A stretch of DNA of 64,000 bases from Bacillota bacterium (GTDB lineage: Bacteria > Bacillota > Clostridia > Christensenellales > CAG-138). The position numbers were made by a program, and so were the translations under genes. Shown here piece by piece: positions 8,852-17,771 of the stretch. Every line of letters starts with the position of its first letter. Within the stretch, counting starts at the first letter, position 1. The notes under the pieces are model-generated. The model did no database searches, was not told the origin of the DNA, and saw nothing but the letters and a program-made list of their open reading frames with translations. Where the stretch lies: assembly GCA_023435025.1 (NCBI GenBank), contig JAEYSE010000030.1, positions 1 through 64,000 on the forward strand, in the 5' to 3' direction.

Positions 8852-9964
8852 TTAGAAGGAATAACTTTCTTCGAGGGGAACCTCAAGCACCAGCTCGCCG
8901 GATTTGATCTTATCTGCGGCAGCACGGGCTTTGGCGACGATATCATCGGTAAGCACTTTTGTATTGCGGGGGTTGACGCCATCATCGGTAATGTAGGTAG
9001 CGCCGACCACGCCTTCCTTCAAGCCAAACGAGGCAATACCTGGCTGGATACCTGTAGAGAAGAATTCGTCAAGAATCATGCCGGTGACAACGCCCGTATA
9101 CTTCACCTGTGTGGTAATGATGTTCGGATTGTCGGGCGTGGTCCTGTCGGCATCCTGGCCGGAAGTATAGAAGCCCTTCTCCAAAGCCGCCTCAAAGGTA
9201 CCGAAGTCTGCCACGGCGGAAGCTGCGTTGATAAATATGCATCCCTGTGCGGCCTGCTGCAGCGCAAGCTCTTTGGCGACAGGCGCATCGGTATAGGACT
9301 TGGTATAGTTGAATATGAAATCGGACATCTTGACATTGGGATTGATGGAGCGAACGCCCTCCATGTAGCCATATCGCCACTCAAAGCTGCCCTGGCCAGG
9401 GTTGGCGTGCACGGCGCCGAAGGGGCCGTTGGGCTTACCAGCATCAGCACTTACAGAGGCCGCGATAATGCCGATGAGATAGGCGGCTTCCTGGGGCTTA
9501 AAGATATAGGATTTTACGTTCGGATTATCACAGACGGTATCGATGATGGCATACTGCGCCTTGTCGGGGAATTGTGTTGCGACTTCGTTGAGGGGATCGG
9601 CGCCTTGCCAGCCGACTGCAAGGACGAGGCTGTAACCCTCTTCCACGGAAGCGCGGATGTTTTCGGACCAGGCGGTATCGTCGGCGCATTCAATGACGCT
9701 GTACTCCATGGGATATTTGCCGGAGTTCTTGATCTCTTCACACTTTTCAACTACCTGCGTAAGGAACGGATTTACACCAACAGGGTCACAGATGACGGCA
9801 ATTTTCTTGATTTCCTCCGAGGCGGCTGAAGTTTCGCCCTGGGGTGCCTCGTTGGATGCGGGCGCGGGGGTAGCGGCCGCGGGAGCAGCGTTTGAACCGC
9901 ACCCTGCCAACAGGGAGGATACGAGCATCACCAAACCAAGGAACAGGGCAACTTTTCTCTTCAT
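8852..9964 (-). CDS. BMP-family substrate-binding lipoprotein
   Basis: About 370 residues. An N-terminal signal peptide ends in the lipobox LLAGC (Cys22), followed by an Ala/Pro/Glu-rich linker and a BMP/Med-family periplasmic-binding fold. It would be anchored outside the membrane and deliver substrate to the permeases. Family members bind nucleosides. ATG 9964 was chosen because AAGGAG lies just upstream; the longer frame to 10033 has no such site. First gene of the operon, reading from the promoter at about 10105-10132. Confidence 0.9.
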   Translation of the reverse strand: MKRKVALFLGLVMLVSSLLAGCGSNAAPAAATPAPASNEAPQGETSAASEEIKKIAVICDPVGVNPFLTQVVEKCEEIKNSGKYPMEYSVIECADDTAWSENIRASVEEGYSLVLAVGWQGADPLNEVATQFPDKAQYAIIDTVCDNPNVKSYIFKPQEAAYLIGIIAASVSADAGKPNGPFGAVHANPGQGSFEWRYGYMEGVRSINPNVKMSDFIFNYTKSYTDAPVAKELALQQAAQGCIFINAASAVADFGTFEAALEKGFYTSGQDADRTTPDNPNIITTQVKYTGVVTGMILDEFFSTGIQPGIASFGLKEGVVGATYITDDGVNPRNTKVLTDDIVAKARAAADKIKSGELVLEVPLEESYSF

Positions 9965-10084
9965 CTTTTTTCTCCTTTTTATTTTTGTAGCCTTTGTATC
10001 TGCATCGTCGTGCGATACGCAAAAATAAAGCATGAAAAAACGAGCTCCGCAGTCTGTGAACTTGTTGGTTTTTGTTATGTTTTC

Positions 10085-10093
10085 TTTTGTTTG
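10085..10093 (-). promoter_or_regulatory. CAAACAAAA site, operon side
   Basis: CAAACAAAA on the minus strand, just downstream of the expected start of the salvage-operon transcript. The same nine bases occur in the mirror position on the plus strand at 10207-10215. This is a candidate operator for the DeoR-family regulator. Binding here would block the operon; this is inferred from position only. Confidence 0.5.
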
Positions 10094-10104
10094 CTGTTTT
10101 TCTT

Positions 10105-10132
10105 ATAGTATCACATCGTAGCAGGATGTCAA
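10105..10132 (-). promoter_or_regulatory. Promoter of the nucleoside-salvage operon
   Basis: Minus strand: -35 TTGACA at 10132-10127, 16-base spacer, -10 TACTAT at 10110-10105 with an extended TGA before it. A strong sigma-A type promoter facing the lipoprotein gene. Confidence 0.72.
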
Positions 10133-10163
10133 TGTTATTTTTATGACGTTTTTAATGCGACCC

Positions 10164-10192
10164 TCGACATATAAAAATAGAGATGATATACT
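10164..10192 (+). promoter_or_regulatory. Promoter of the DeoR-family regulator
   Basis: Plus strand: -35 TCGACA at 10164-10169, 17-base spacer, -10 TATACT at 10187-10192 preceded by TGA (extended -10). It mirrors the divergent operon promoter. Confidence 0.65.
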
Positions 10193-10206
10193 AAAACCAA
10201 AGTAAT

Positions 10207-10215
10207 CAAACAAAA
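10207..10215 (+). promoter_or_regulatory. CAAACAAAA site, regulator side
   Basis: CAAACAAAA lies about 10 bases past the expected regulator transcript start. It matches the minus-strand copy at 10085-10093. Candidate autoregulatory operator. Confidence 0.48.
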
Positions 10216-10235
10216 AACAACATTTGGAGGCCGGT

Positions 10236-11003
10236 ATGCTGGCAATTAACCGACTGTCCGCCATCCGTGAATTGCTCAACACAGACGACAGCGTATCTGT
10301 CGCAGAATTAAGCAAGATTTTTTCCGTAACGGAAGAAACCATCCGCCGGGATCTTGAGAAAATAGTCAAGGATGATCGATCGGTGGTGCGGGTGCATGGG
10401 GGCGCTTACAAAATTAAAACATTTGACCGCGAAGCACCTTATGAACTGCGGGAGACCCTGCTGGTGGAGGAAAAAGCGCGCATTGCGCAAAAAAGCTTTA
10501 CTATGCTGGACGAGGGCGATACGATCATGCTCGATTCGAGCACAACCGCCCTGCACCTTGCAAAAGCCATCAAGCAATCCTCTCTCAAACTCTCCGTCAT
10601 TACAAATTCCCTTCGGATTGCGCTGGAGTTATCTGACTGTGGCCATACCAATCTGATTATGGCGGGCGGTTCTTACCGTCCTTCCTCCCGTTCGTTTGTG
10701 GGATATTCGGTAACCGGCATGCTTGAGGAGCTCCATGCCGATAAAGCTTTCGTAAGCTGCTCGGGACTACATGAACGTTTTGGATTGACAGATAACAGCG
10801 AAAGCGAGGCGCGGGTGCGGCGCATGATGCTCGCTCATTCGGATTATCGGTATTTGCTTGTGGATTCGGATAAATTCGGCCGGTGTAAAAGCCATCGCAT
10901 TGCGCCCCTGGAGGAAATTCAGATGCTCTTTACCGACCGCGAGCCTGATGACGGATTGAAAGATCTGCTTTTAAAAAGCCACATTGATGTAATTGTATGC
11001 TGA
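10236..11003 (+). CDS. DeoR-family transcriptional regulator
   Basis: About 255 residues. The N-terminal winged helix-turn-helix carries the family pattern SVAELSKIFSVTEETIRRDL followed by VHGGA. The C-terminal DeoR sensor domain contains DSSTTALHLAK and GGSYRP, and resembles ribose-phosphate isomerase folds that bind phosphorylated sugars. ATG 10236 has GGAGG six bases upstream. It is divergent from the salvage operon and most likely represses it until a sugar-phosphate intermediate such as a deoxyribose- or methylthioribose-phosphate appears. The ligand is inferred. Confidence 0.88.
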   Translation: MLAINRLSAIRELLNTDDSVSVAELSKIFSVTEETIRRDLEKIVKDDRSVVRVHGGAYKIKTFDREAPYELRETLLVEEKARIAQKSFTMLDEGDTIMLDSSTTALHLAKAIKQSSLKLSVITNSLRIALELSDCGHTNLIMAGGSYRPSSRSFVGYSVTGMLEELHADKAFVSCSGLHERFGLTDNSESEARVRRMMLAHSDYRYLLVDSDKFGRCKSHRIAPLEEIQMLFTDREPDDGLKDLLLKSHIDVIVC

Positions 11004-11799
11004 CTTGCCCCTTCATGCAGGGCTGGGCGCTTCAATGCATATAATGCCAAAGGCCAGCAGAAAGATATTTGGGAACCACCATATTAACTTGGCTCGATGG
11101 TCTAATACCATGCCTAAACACCTATTTTTGACGGGGTTACTGTTATAACGCCTAAGCCCCAACTTTGCAATGCTCCGTCCCAATTGAGACGCCCCAAATT
11201 TGAACTTCTTTTATACCAAAAGCCTCAATCTTGCCCTGAGCGCGCCTCACGCTAACAGTGTAAAACAGCATCTCCAAAGCAGGCGGTACGTAGCTAGACA
11301 CCACAGCGAGTACCGCCAGAAGGAAAGACGATTATCGGTTGAGAGGAGCGTAACGCCTTTACATGACGGGCAAGGCTAACCTTGTCCATCTTTATTGTGC
11401 TTGAAATTATCTGGCTCAAGCTATGCCAGGGGGATAAAAGAGGCTGAAGCTCCAGTAAAACATAATGCGAGGTTTGGATAACCGCTCGGGTTAAACATAA
11501 TGGGAAGTTCGTATCGCAGCCGTTGATAAACATAATCGGAAGTTCAGTTCGAAACCGTAGATAAGCATAATCGGAAGTTTGTTTTGCCTCTGTTTAACCT
11601 TCTTTGGTGTATTTAACTAATCGCTTTATCTCAAGTTCCATTCATTTTCGTCCATCCATTAACCAACCACTTAAAGAACACTTCACCGCTGGGATACATA
11701 AAGTGCCAACGACGCTAAAAAGTTGCTGCCAGGCTACCCATGAATGTCTCATCTGATTAAATAAATGGGGGCTTTGTTTCAGTTTAACGTGCTTCGCCG
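11004..11799. other. Long intergenic stretch with repeat array
   Basis: Nearly 800 bases without a recognisable gene between the DeoR regulator and the HD-GYP gene. The only clear structure is the 35-bp-period repeat array at 11456-11580. A short open frame on the minus strand (11294-11533) runs through the repeats and resembles no protein known to me. No convincing terminator follows the regulator gene. Confidence 0.5.
11456..11580 (+). repeat. Four direct repeats with exact 35-bp period
   Basis: Copies of a 20-base unit, consensus ATAAACATAATCGGAAGTTC, start at 11456, 11491, 11526 and 11561, exactly 35 bases apart. The 15-base gaps are partly alike (CG near the middle, CCG near the end). 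The same unit recurs at 16291-16479 in the same orientation. It resembles the multi-copy transposase-binding repeats at ends of IS21-like or Tn7-like elements; that identity is inference. The short, semi-conserved gaps argue against CRISPR. Confidence 0.8.
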
Positions 11800-12840
11800 T
11801 TATCTCCAACCGGATCTGGATAACAGGTGCAGATATCGCAAAACGTTTGCCGTAATTGACTGAAGTTCAACTGCGCGTGGATCAAACTGTTTGCCGGCCT
11901 GCTCCAGGATGTAGCTCGCGGCATTCTCGTGAGAAAAGGTGAGCTTGTACACGCGGCTGCTCGTCAGCGCATCGTATACATCCGCAACCGCCATGAAGCG
12001 AGCCGGAACGGGGATTTCCTCTCTGCTAAGTCCTTGCGGATAACCAGAACCGTCCCAACGCTCGTGATGGCAATAGATCACGTCAAGCGCGTACTGAAGT
12101 ACCTGTGATGTACTACCCGTAGCTGCATGGGCCTCTAATAGAGCGTCTCGGGCCAATGTGGTGTGGGTTTTTACAATGGCGAACTCATCTTCACTCAGCT
12201 TGCCAGGCTTTTGAAGAATGGCCGGGTCAATGGCAAGCTTTCCAATGTCATGGAATACCGCCGCCTGCGCCATCACTTGGATTCCTTCTTTTGTAAGCAT
12301 CCCCGGATAAGTACCCAAGGAAAGCGCTGTCTCCGCCAGCGCCTCAAACAAGAACCTTGTTCTGAGCAGGTGACCTCCATGGCCATCTATGGATGTGGCC
12401 AGCTTTGACGCTGCATGTAGGCACGCCCATTGGAGTGGGGTGTGCTCCGGGCAATCGTAGGCCGCATACTGATTGAAAACCGTCTGCAGGCGGTGAAGCA
12501 GGGAGAGTGAATGAATACTGTAGACGGGCTCCGCGCCCGACAATCTGCATTGTCCGCGCATGGTCCAATACATGGCCGATTTCGAAAAATGCAATATGAC
12601 TGGAATATGACGAAGCGACGGAAGCGCATGTATACGCCTGCACAGGGTGAGTTTTTCAATCAACTGGTACGTAGCGTGCATAACGATGATAGAGGGATGG
12701 ATGTGTCTGAGCGCCTGCACCGTATCCTCACAATATGGTAAAAGAACAGCACCATAATCATTACGAAGCTTTTGTAGCGATTCGGAGACTAGTTCATTAG
12801 GAAAAGCGAGTATGTAGATTTTTCGCGGCTGCTTCATCAT
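11800..12840 (-). CDS. HD-GYP domain protein, putative c-di-GMP phosphodiesterase
   Basis: About 346 residues from ATG 12840; the frame is open to 12906 but the ribosome binding site GGTAGGT is just before 12840. The N-terminal third looks like a degenerate response-regulator receiver without a clear phospho-acceptor Asp. The C-terminal half is an HD-GYP domain with FHDIGKLAI, then HHERWDGSGYPQGL and ADVYDALTS. HD-GYP enzymes hydrolyse cyclic di-GMP. It lies downstream of a chemoreceptor and CheW on the same strand, so it may link chemosensory input to second-messenger level. No GGDEF partner is present in the window. Confidence 0.85.
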   Translation of the reverse strand: MMKQPRKIYILAFPNELVSESLQKLRNDYGAVLLPYCEDTVQALRHIHPSIIVMHATYQLIEKLTLCRRIHALPSLRHIPVILHFSKSAMYWTMRGQCRLSGAEPVYSIHSLSLLHRLQTVFNQYAAYDCPEHTPLQWACLHAASKLATSIDGHGGHLLRTRFLFEALAETALSLGTYPGMLTKEGIQVMAQAAVFHDIGKLAIDPAILQKPGKLSEDEFAIVKTHTTLARDALLEAHAATGSTSQVLQYALDVIYCHHERWDGSGYPQGLSREEIPVPARFMAVADVYDALTSSRVYKLTFSHENAASYILEQAGKQFDPRAVELQSITANVLRYLHLLSRSGWR

Positions 12841-12956
12841 ACACCTACCAAATTGCTTATCATCTTCGCGGCAAAACAGCGGTGCGCCGTTTATAGTACG
12901 ACGCACCGCTGTTCTGTTGGCTGGATTAGAACAGATCAGTTGGAACGAAACTCGTA

Positions 12957-14720
12957 TTAATATTTATCAAAGTGTATGGCGCTTTCTTCTGCAACTGTAT
13001 GAACACGCTTTGGTGCTGCAGGCGCGTGAGCTGTCGTGGAAAGCTGTCCCTCTCCCTGCAGGCGGAAGCGTGCGATCAACTGCTGGAGGACGAGAGCCTG
13101 CCCGGAGAGTTCTTCGCTCGCTGCGGCGCTTTCTTCCGCAGTAGCGGAGTTGTTCTGTACCACATTTGAAATCTGTTCAATCCCCTGTGTGGTCTGTGTG
13201 ACGGCTGTGGCCTGGGCGTTGGAGGCTCCGGCAATTTCGTTGACCAATCTGGAAACACCGTCGGCTTTTTCCACAATCAGGCCAAGGGATTTTTCGGTGG
13301 CGCTCACCATATGTGTGCCGTTCTGGATTGCCTGGATTGCGCTTTCAATGAGGGCGGTGGTATTTTTTGCGGCTTCCGCGCTCTTGCCCGCAAGGTTTCT
13401 TACCTCTTCGGCCACTACGGCAAAGCCCTTTCCGGCAGCACCCGCTCTTGCTGCCTCAACCGCAGCGTTAAGCGCCAGAATATTGGTTTGGAATGCAATA
13501 TCGTCGATGGTCTTAATGATTTTGCCGATCTGGTTTGACGTTTTTGAGATCTCATCCATTGCGGCAACCAACTGCAGCATCTGGCGGTTGCCATTTTCAA
13601 TTTCCTGCGTGGTTGCGTTGACCATTTTGTTGGCCTGCTGGGCGTTTTCAGCATTCTGCTTAATTTGCAGGGAGATCTCATTAATGGTGGCGGAAAGTTC
13701 TTCGACAGAGCTTGCCTGCTCAGTAGAGCCCTGGGAGAGTGCCTGTGCGCCGCTTGCCACCTGGTTGGAGCCGATTGCTACCTGCTCGGAAGACTGGCTG
13801 ATCTGCATGAGCGCACCGCTGAGGGAGGAGAGGATACGCTCCAGGGACGCTTTGATGGGTGCAAAGTCGCCTACATAGTCGATATCGACTTCTACAGTCA
13901 AATCACCATCTGCCATTGTACCGAGCACATCGGAAATGTTGCCAATATAAATGCGCAGGTTTTCGATTAGCTTGCGGGTGTTGTTGGCAAGGGAGCCTAA
14001 CTCATCGCGGGATTCGTAGGAAATGGTTGCGGATAGATTTCCTGCTGCTAACTGCTTGGTTGCGCCTTCAATTTCGAGGAGGGGCTTTGTAATGCTCCGT
14101 ACGATATAAACGCACAGGACAACAGTAATCATTAGAGCCGCTACAGAAATGGAAATGGCAAGTGTGAAACCGTTCTGTGCTGCAACTTGACTCTCACTAT
14201 AGAACTTTTCTGCACGTGCTGAGACATTATCCCCTATAGAAGCTGCGACATCGCGCACTTGCTGTGCAATGGGGGCATACTGGTCTTGATACATGGTGAG
14301 CGCCTCGGCCTTTTTATTGGCGTCTGCCAGCGCTATAATACTTTCTCGGGCTAGTTGCGCCTGCGCAAGCAGATCATGCAAATTTTGCATTTTATCCGTA
14401 TCTTCCAATAAGATGATATCCATTGTATCGATAGATGCGTTGAGTTGTGTCAGGGCGTCCTGAATGCTTGCCTTGTATTGGTCTGCCGCCTCCTGTGTTT
14501 CTGCTGTGGCAACACTTAGAATCAGCTTTTCAAGTTCCTGTAAGCCGCGGCGAATATTGATTGCTTCATTGGAAGCTACAAAGGAATTGTTGTGAAAAGT
14601 AGAAAATTTATCGGTGATGGTCGTCATGCTCAGAAGCGTAATAACGACTGTCGTAAGGAATAAAACGAAAATAATTGTAAACGTAAGCACAAGTTTTTTA
14701 GAGATAGACAAATTCTTCAT
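12957..14720 (-). CDS. Methyl-accepting chemotaxis protein
   Basis: A 587-residue chemoreceptor. There is one transmembrane segment at about residues 11-33 and an extracytoplasmic four-helix-bundle-like sensor rich in Asp/Glu/Gln. A second transmembrane segment near 190-212 leads to HAMP, then a long signalling coiled coil. The hairpin tip includes [20 protein letters not shown] and [16 protein letters not shown], the most conserved chemoreceptor stretch. It would bind CheW and CheA. The cheW gene lies nine bases upstream on the same strand. No CheA, CheY or flagellar genes are nearby, so it must couple to proteins encoded elsewhere. Confidence 0.93.
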   Translation of the reverse strand: MKNLSISKKLVLTFTIIFVLFLTTVVITLLSMTTITDKFSTFHNNSFVASNEAINIRRGLQELEKLILSVATAETQEAADQYKASIQDALTQLNASIDTMDIILLEDTDKMQNLHDLLAQAQLARESIIALADANKKAEALTMYQDQYAPIAQQVRDVAASIGDNVSARAEKFYSESQVAAQNGFTLAISISVAALMITVVLCVYIVRSITKPLLEIEGATKQLAAGNLSATISYESRDELGSLANNTRKLIENLRIYIGNISDVLGTMADGDLTVEVDIDYVGDFAPIKASLERILSSLSGALMQISQSSEQVAIGSNQVASGAQALSQGSTEQASSVEELSATINEISLQIKQNAENAQQANKMVNATTQEIENGNRQMLQLVAAMDEISKTSNQIGKIIKTIDDIAFQTNILALNAAVEAARAGAAGKGFAVVAEEVRNLAGKSAEAAKNTTALIESAIQAIQNGTHMVSATEKSLGLIVEKADGVSRLVNEIAGASNAQATAVTQTTQGIEQISNVVQNNSATAEESAAASEELSGQALVLQQLIARFRLQGEGQLSTTAHAPAAPKRVHTVAEESAIHFDKY

Positions 14721-14728
14721 GACAATAG

Positions 14729-15220
14729 TTACTCCTGTTCTTTTTTACTAATGGGGCGTACGTGTGCAAGTAATTTTTCAGTATCTAATAGCAGCTTTAC
14801 CTGCCCATCCGATTTGCCGATGCCTTTGATGTAGCTGCTTGAGTCTGCGCTTTGCTCCGGTGGCGGAACAATATCGCTTTGTTCAATGCGGAGCACCTCT
14901 GTTACCCTATCTACAATCAGCCCTGCCAAATGGGTGCCAACGTCTACGACAATAACGCACGTACGGTCCGTATATTCTTCGGGCTGTTTGTGGAATTTTA
15001 AGCGCATATCGATGACGGGGATAATGTTCCCACGCAGGTTGATGACACCCTTCATGTAAGCGGGCGTTTCCGGAAGGCGTGCAATTGGCTGGACGCCGAT
15101 AATTTCCTTTACATATGCAATCTCCACTCCTAACGCTTCTCCGTCTACAACAAAGGTTAAAAACCTTCCTTGCTGGGTGTCCTCCCATTCTTCGCGCAGG
15201 ATTTCCTGCTCAAGTGCCAT
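14729..15220 (-). CDS. cheW: CheW chemotaxis scaffold protein
   Basis: About 163 residues forming a single CheW domain: [34 protein letters not shown] and [13 protein letters not shown] are diagnostic. It bridges chemoreceptors to the CheA kinase. ATG 15220 follows CAGGAGG; the frame extends to 15283 without a binding site. First gene of the cheW-receptor-HD-GYP cluster. The Asp/Glu-rich N-terminal leader is slightly longer than in E. coli CheW. Confidence 0.93.
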   Translation of the reverse strand: MALEQEILREEWEDTQQGRFLTFVVDGEALGVEIAYVKEIIGVQPIARLPETPAYMKGVINLRGNIIPVIDMRLKFHKQPEEYTDRTCVIVVDVGTHLAGLIVDRVTEVLRIEQSDIVPPPEQSADSSSYIKGIGKSDGQVKLLLDTEKLLAHVRPISKKEQE

Positions 15221-15417
15221 TGCGTTTACCTCCTGATTATTTTTCAAAATCATATGCGCAAGCACGGCGCACTGTTTTGGCAAAAGATACTAGATACCAA
15301 GAAAACTGGAATAATGTACCGGGATTTTTGGCTAATAAACAAAATTATTATTATGTTGCATTAATAATGGAAGAAATAAGGAGATAAATAAAGATATAAG
15401 GAGGTAATTTGAAATGA

Positions 15418-15446
15418 TTGTAAATATAAGCGCAATTTGATATACT
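15418..15446 (+). promoter_or_regulatory. Promoter of the recombinase remnant
   Basis: -35 TTGTAA at 15418-15423, 17-base spacer, -10 TATACT at 15441-15446 with TGA before it. Well placed about 50 bases ahead of the recombinase start at 15494. Confidence 0.55.
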
Positions 15447-15493
15447 CTTTTTTAGTCGATAATTGTAGAAATAGTATCCTTGGAGGAAGAGGA

Positions 15494-16053
15494 ATGACCG
15501 TACAACCCATCCGTGACAAGAAAAAAATCAAGCAAATGTACGTATACCTAGCAGGGTATGAACCTAAGTATGCGGTTTTGTTTAAGTTTGGAATCAATAC
15601 CGGTTTGCGTATCAGCGATATCATACCCATTAAAGTAAAAGAAATCTACCTTGAAAATATGCAGTTCCGCGAGTATCTGACACTAACCGAACAGAAAACG
15701 GGGAAAGAAAAGCGCATTAAACTAAACGATACACTTAGAAAATGTCTCAAGACTATATGAAAGCGTATTGTCTTACGATGGAGGACTATCTGTTTTTTAG
15801 CCGAAAGGGGGGACACTTGGGGCGTATACAGGTTTATAAAGTTCTGACAGATGCCGCTGAAGCATTGGGCATTGAAAACTTCGGCACCCATAGTCTTCGG
15901 AAAACATGGGGATATTGGACGTATCAAATTTCAAAATACAATATTGGCCTGATTATGGATACGTTTAACCACAGTTCTCCGGCAATTACCCTACGCTATA
16001 TCGGTATTACGCAGGATCAAAAGGATGAACTTTACTCTATGGTGCAGCTTTAA
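15494..16053 (+). pseudogene. Tyrosine recombinase, frameshifted
   Basis: Two adjoining frames encode one small tyrosine recombinase of about 185 residues. The first half (from ATG 15494 behind GGAGGAAGAGGA) contains the catalytic arginine in TGLRISDI. The second frame contains HSLRKT, FNHSS and the tyrosine in TLRYIGI. The frame changes near 15748-15751, where adding one base would join LRKCLK to DYMKAY. It is therefore broken by a one-base deletion, or the deletion is a sequencing error. It lies between the two 35-bp repeat arrays, which suggests a decayed mobile element. Confidence 0.8.
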
Positions 16054-16067
16054 TATCATGCCAGAAC

Positions 16068-16097
16068 AAAAACCTGCATAAAAATGCAGGTTTTTTT
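16068..16097 (+). terminator. Terminator after the recombinase
   Basis: Stem CCTGCAT/ATGCAGG (16073-16079 and 16084-16090) with an AAAA loop, preceded by A-run and followed by seven T. Classic intrinsic terminator for the plus-strand recombinase. Confidence 0.85.
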
Positions 16098-16290
16098 ATT
16101 AAAAGGACTAATGCTCTTGTGAATTATGTCGAAATAAAGCAAAGACAATGATAATAGCTTTCTTTTGGCGAATGCAACATAATAATAAATGTGATAGATT
16201 GGGTTCCATTAAAATCGAAACAACTGTTCACCGCATTCCATGTAGGTTAATTGGTGAGTCTCGGATTATTAACCATTCATCGCGATGGGA

Positions 16291-16479
16291 TAAAATATAA
16301 TCGGAAGTTCATTTCATCGTGCCAGTGCTAGTTCACGTCGTGGCCGCTGATAAACATAATCGGAAGCTCATTTCATCGAGCCGGTGCTAAACATAATGGA
16401 AAGTTCACTTCATAGCCCGCGAGAAAACATAAGGCGAAGTTCACTCCATTGCGCCAGGATTAAACATAAATTCGCAGAC
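16291..16479 (+). repeat. Second array of the 20-base direct repeat
   Basis: Copies of the same unit as at 11456-11580 occur at 16291-16310, 16350-16369, 16387-16406 and 16423-16442, with a partial copy from 16460. Spacing is 36-37 bases except the first gap of 59, where a copy appears to have lost about 11 bases (GTGCTAGTTCAC near 16326). The gaps here share TTTCATCG and GCC..TGCT. The orientation equals that of the left array, so the 4.8-kb stretch between is flanked by direct arrays. Confidence 0.75.
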
Positions 16480-16721
16480 GATTTTCTGGGGACAGAATAC
16501 CAAGAAGTGGCACCAGGGTTTTCCGGTCTAAGGATGGATTACGGCAGGTCAGTCTGGGCGCAAATCAAAATATGCTTTCCACATATCATCCGCAAAGGTT
16601 AATGATAGGCTAATGGGTTCGTAACTAAATGTGGTGAAATAATCCGCAATTATAGTGTTCATCAACTGACTAAGTTTATCATTATCCAAAAAACATTTCT
16701 CCTTTGCGGCAGCGAATAGCA

Positions 16722-17756
16722 TTACATATCTGGCCGAACCAAAATTACATCATTCAAGTCAATATTATCACGGGCATAAATTTGGGGAATGTTTTCGCCG
16801 GGAATGCCCTCTAATAATAATTCCGCAATCGCTTGATTAAATGATGTTTGAAGTGACCGCCCAAAGCCTATTGAAGAATATAGTTGCGCTGCAAATGTGC
16901 AAGCAGTATCATCTCTAATCGAATCTGACATACCAATCGCAGCTTCAATGTGTTCGACAACACTTTCAGCTTGCGATTCGGAAAAACATGCATTGAAAAC
17001 CACCAAACGGATAGTATCAGAAGCTGTTGCCATTGCCATAGTAATAGCTTCCTTAGTAACAATTTTTGTGCTTCCATCAGGATTCAGCAGAGCAAGTTCT
17101 CCTGTCTGCGCTCCATGACCACTAAAGTGTACGATTGTTGGATTTGTTTCGTTAATGGCTTGCAATATATCAGACGAACGAGTAGCCCAACGGCTTTCAA
17201 AATGAACAGAATCACGATATTCCGAAAGTCGGATTTTTTCTTGAATTGAACGTGCTTCTTCATCAAGTCGAAGTTGGGGGGTGTCAGTAGGATTAGCTGC
17301 CATAAAAAGAACCGTAATTTTTTCAGGAACTGCTTTAAGACGTTCAATTTCTGCTTGCATTTGAGCCTGTGTATACCCATGCTGGCGTATTGCTTGTTCC
17401 ATCGCCTCTGTTTGGCGTGCTGCTTCAAGAGATTGTTTCTTATTAGCTTTAGCTTCTTCGGCTCTATAATTTTTATCAACAGTTGCCACTTCTTTTTCTT
17501 TTTGAGCTATCTTTTTTTGTATGCTCCCGCACTTTTTTTGAGTGTCGGCGATTGACTTATTGGCGCGTTCGATTTCACTAAGTTTGGATTTTACGGTGGA
17601 TTGGCTTTTGGTTCGTTTAATTGCATTATTGGCAGATATTATTTTGTGCTGCAATGGTGAAATTTTAGCTTGCTCTTTTGCCAAATCTTGATTTAGCTTT
17701 GCAAGTTCACCGCGTTTTCTAACCAAAGTATTTCTATATGTATCAAGTTGAGCCAT
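16722..17756 (-). CDS. CHAT-domain caspase-like protease with coiled-coil N terminus
   Basis: A 344-residue protein. Residues 1-145 are almost entirely charged helix with heptad character, probably a long coiled coil. Residues 147-344 are a CHAT peptidase: the VLFMAANPTDTPQLRLDEE start, His214 in VHFSGHG and Cys257 in VVFNACFSES form the expected catalytic dyad, and IGMSDSIRDD and GRSLQTSF follow. CHAT proteases of this short type are effectors in bacterial conflict systems; the role here is inference. It starts 15 bases after the beta-solenoid gene with a strong AGGGGG site, so the two are one operon. Base composition is more AT-rich than its neighbours, suggesting transfer. No TPR, NTPase or gasdermin partner is seen. 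Confidence 0.85.
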   Translation of the reverse strand: MAQLDTYRNTLVRKRGELAKLNQDLAKEQAKISPLQHKIISANNAIKRTKSQSTVKSKLSEIERANKSIADTQKKCGSIQKKIAQKEKEVATVDKNYRAEEAKANKKQSLEAARQTEAMEQAIRQHGYTQAQMQAEIERLKAVPEKITVLFMAANPTDTPQLRLDEEARSIQEKIRLSEYRDSVHFESRWATRSSDILQAINETNPTIVHFSGHGAQTGELALLNPDGSTKIVTKEAITMAMATASDTIRLVVFNACFSESQAESVVEHIEAAIGMSDSIRDDTACTFAAQLYSSIGFGRSLQTSFNQAIAELLLEGIPGENIPQIYARDNIDLNDVILVRPDM

Positions 17757-17771
17757 TGAGTACCCCCTTAA

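Noticed and set aside
11456..11580. Possible short CRISPR array
   Set aside because: Gaps are only 15 bases and partly conserved, the repeats are degenerate, and no cas gene is present.
16384..16602. 72-residue plus-strand frame through the second repeat array
   Set aside because: It is translated repeat sequence; no protein-like features.
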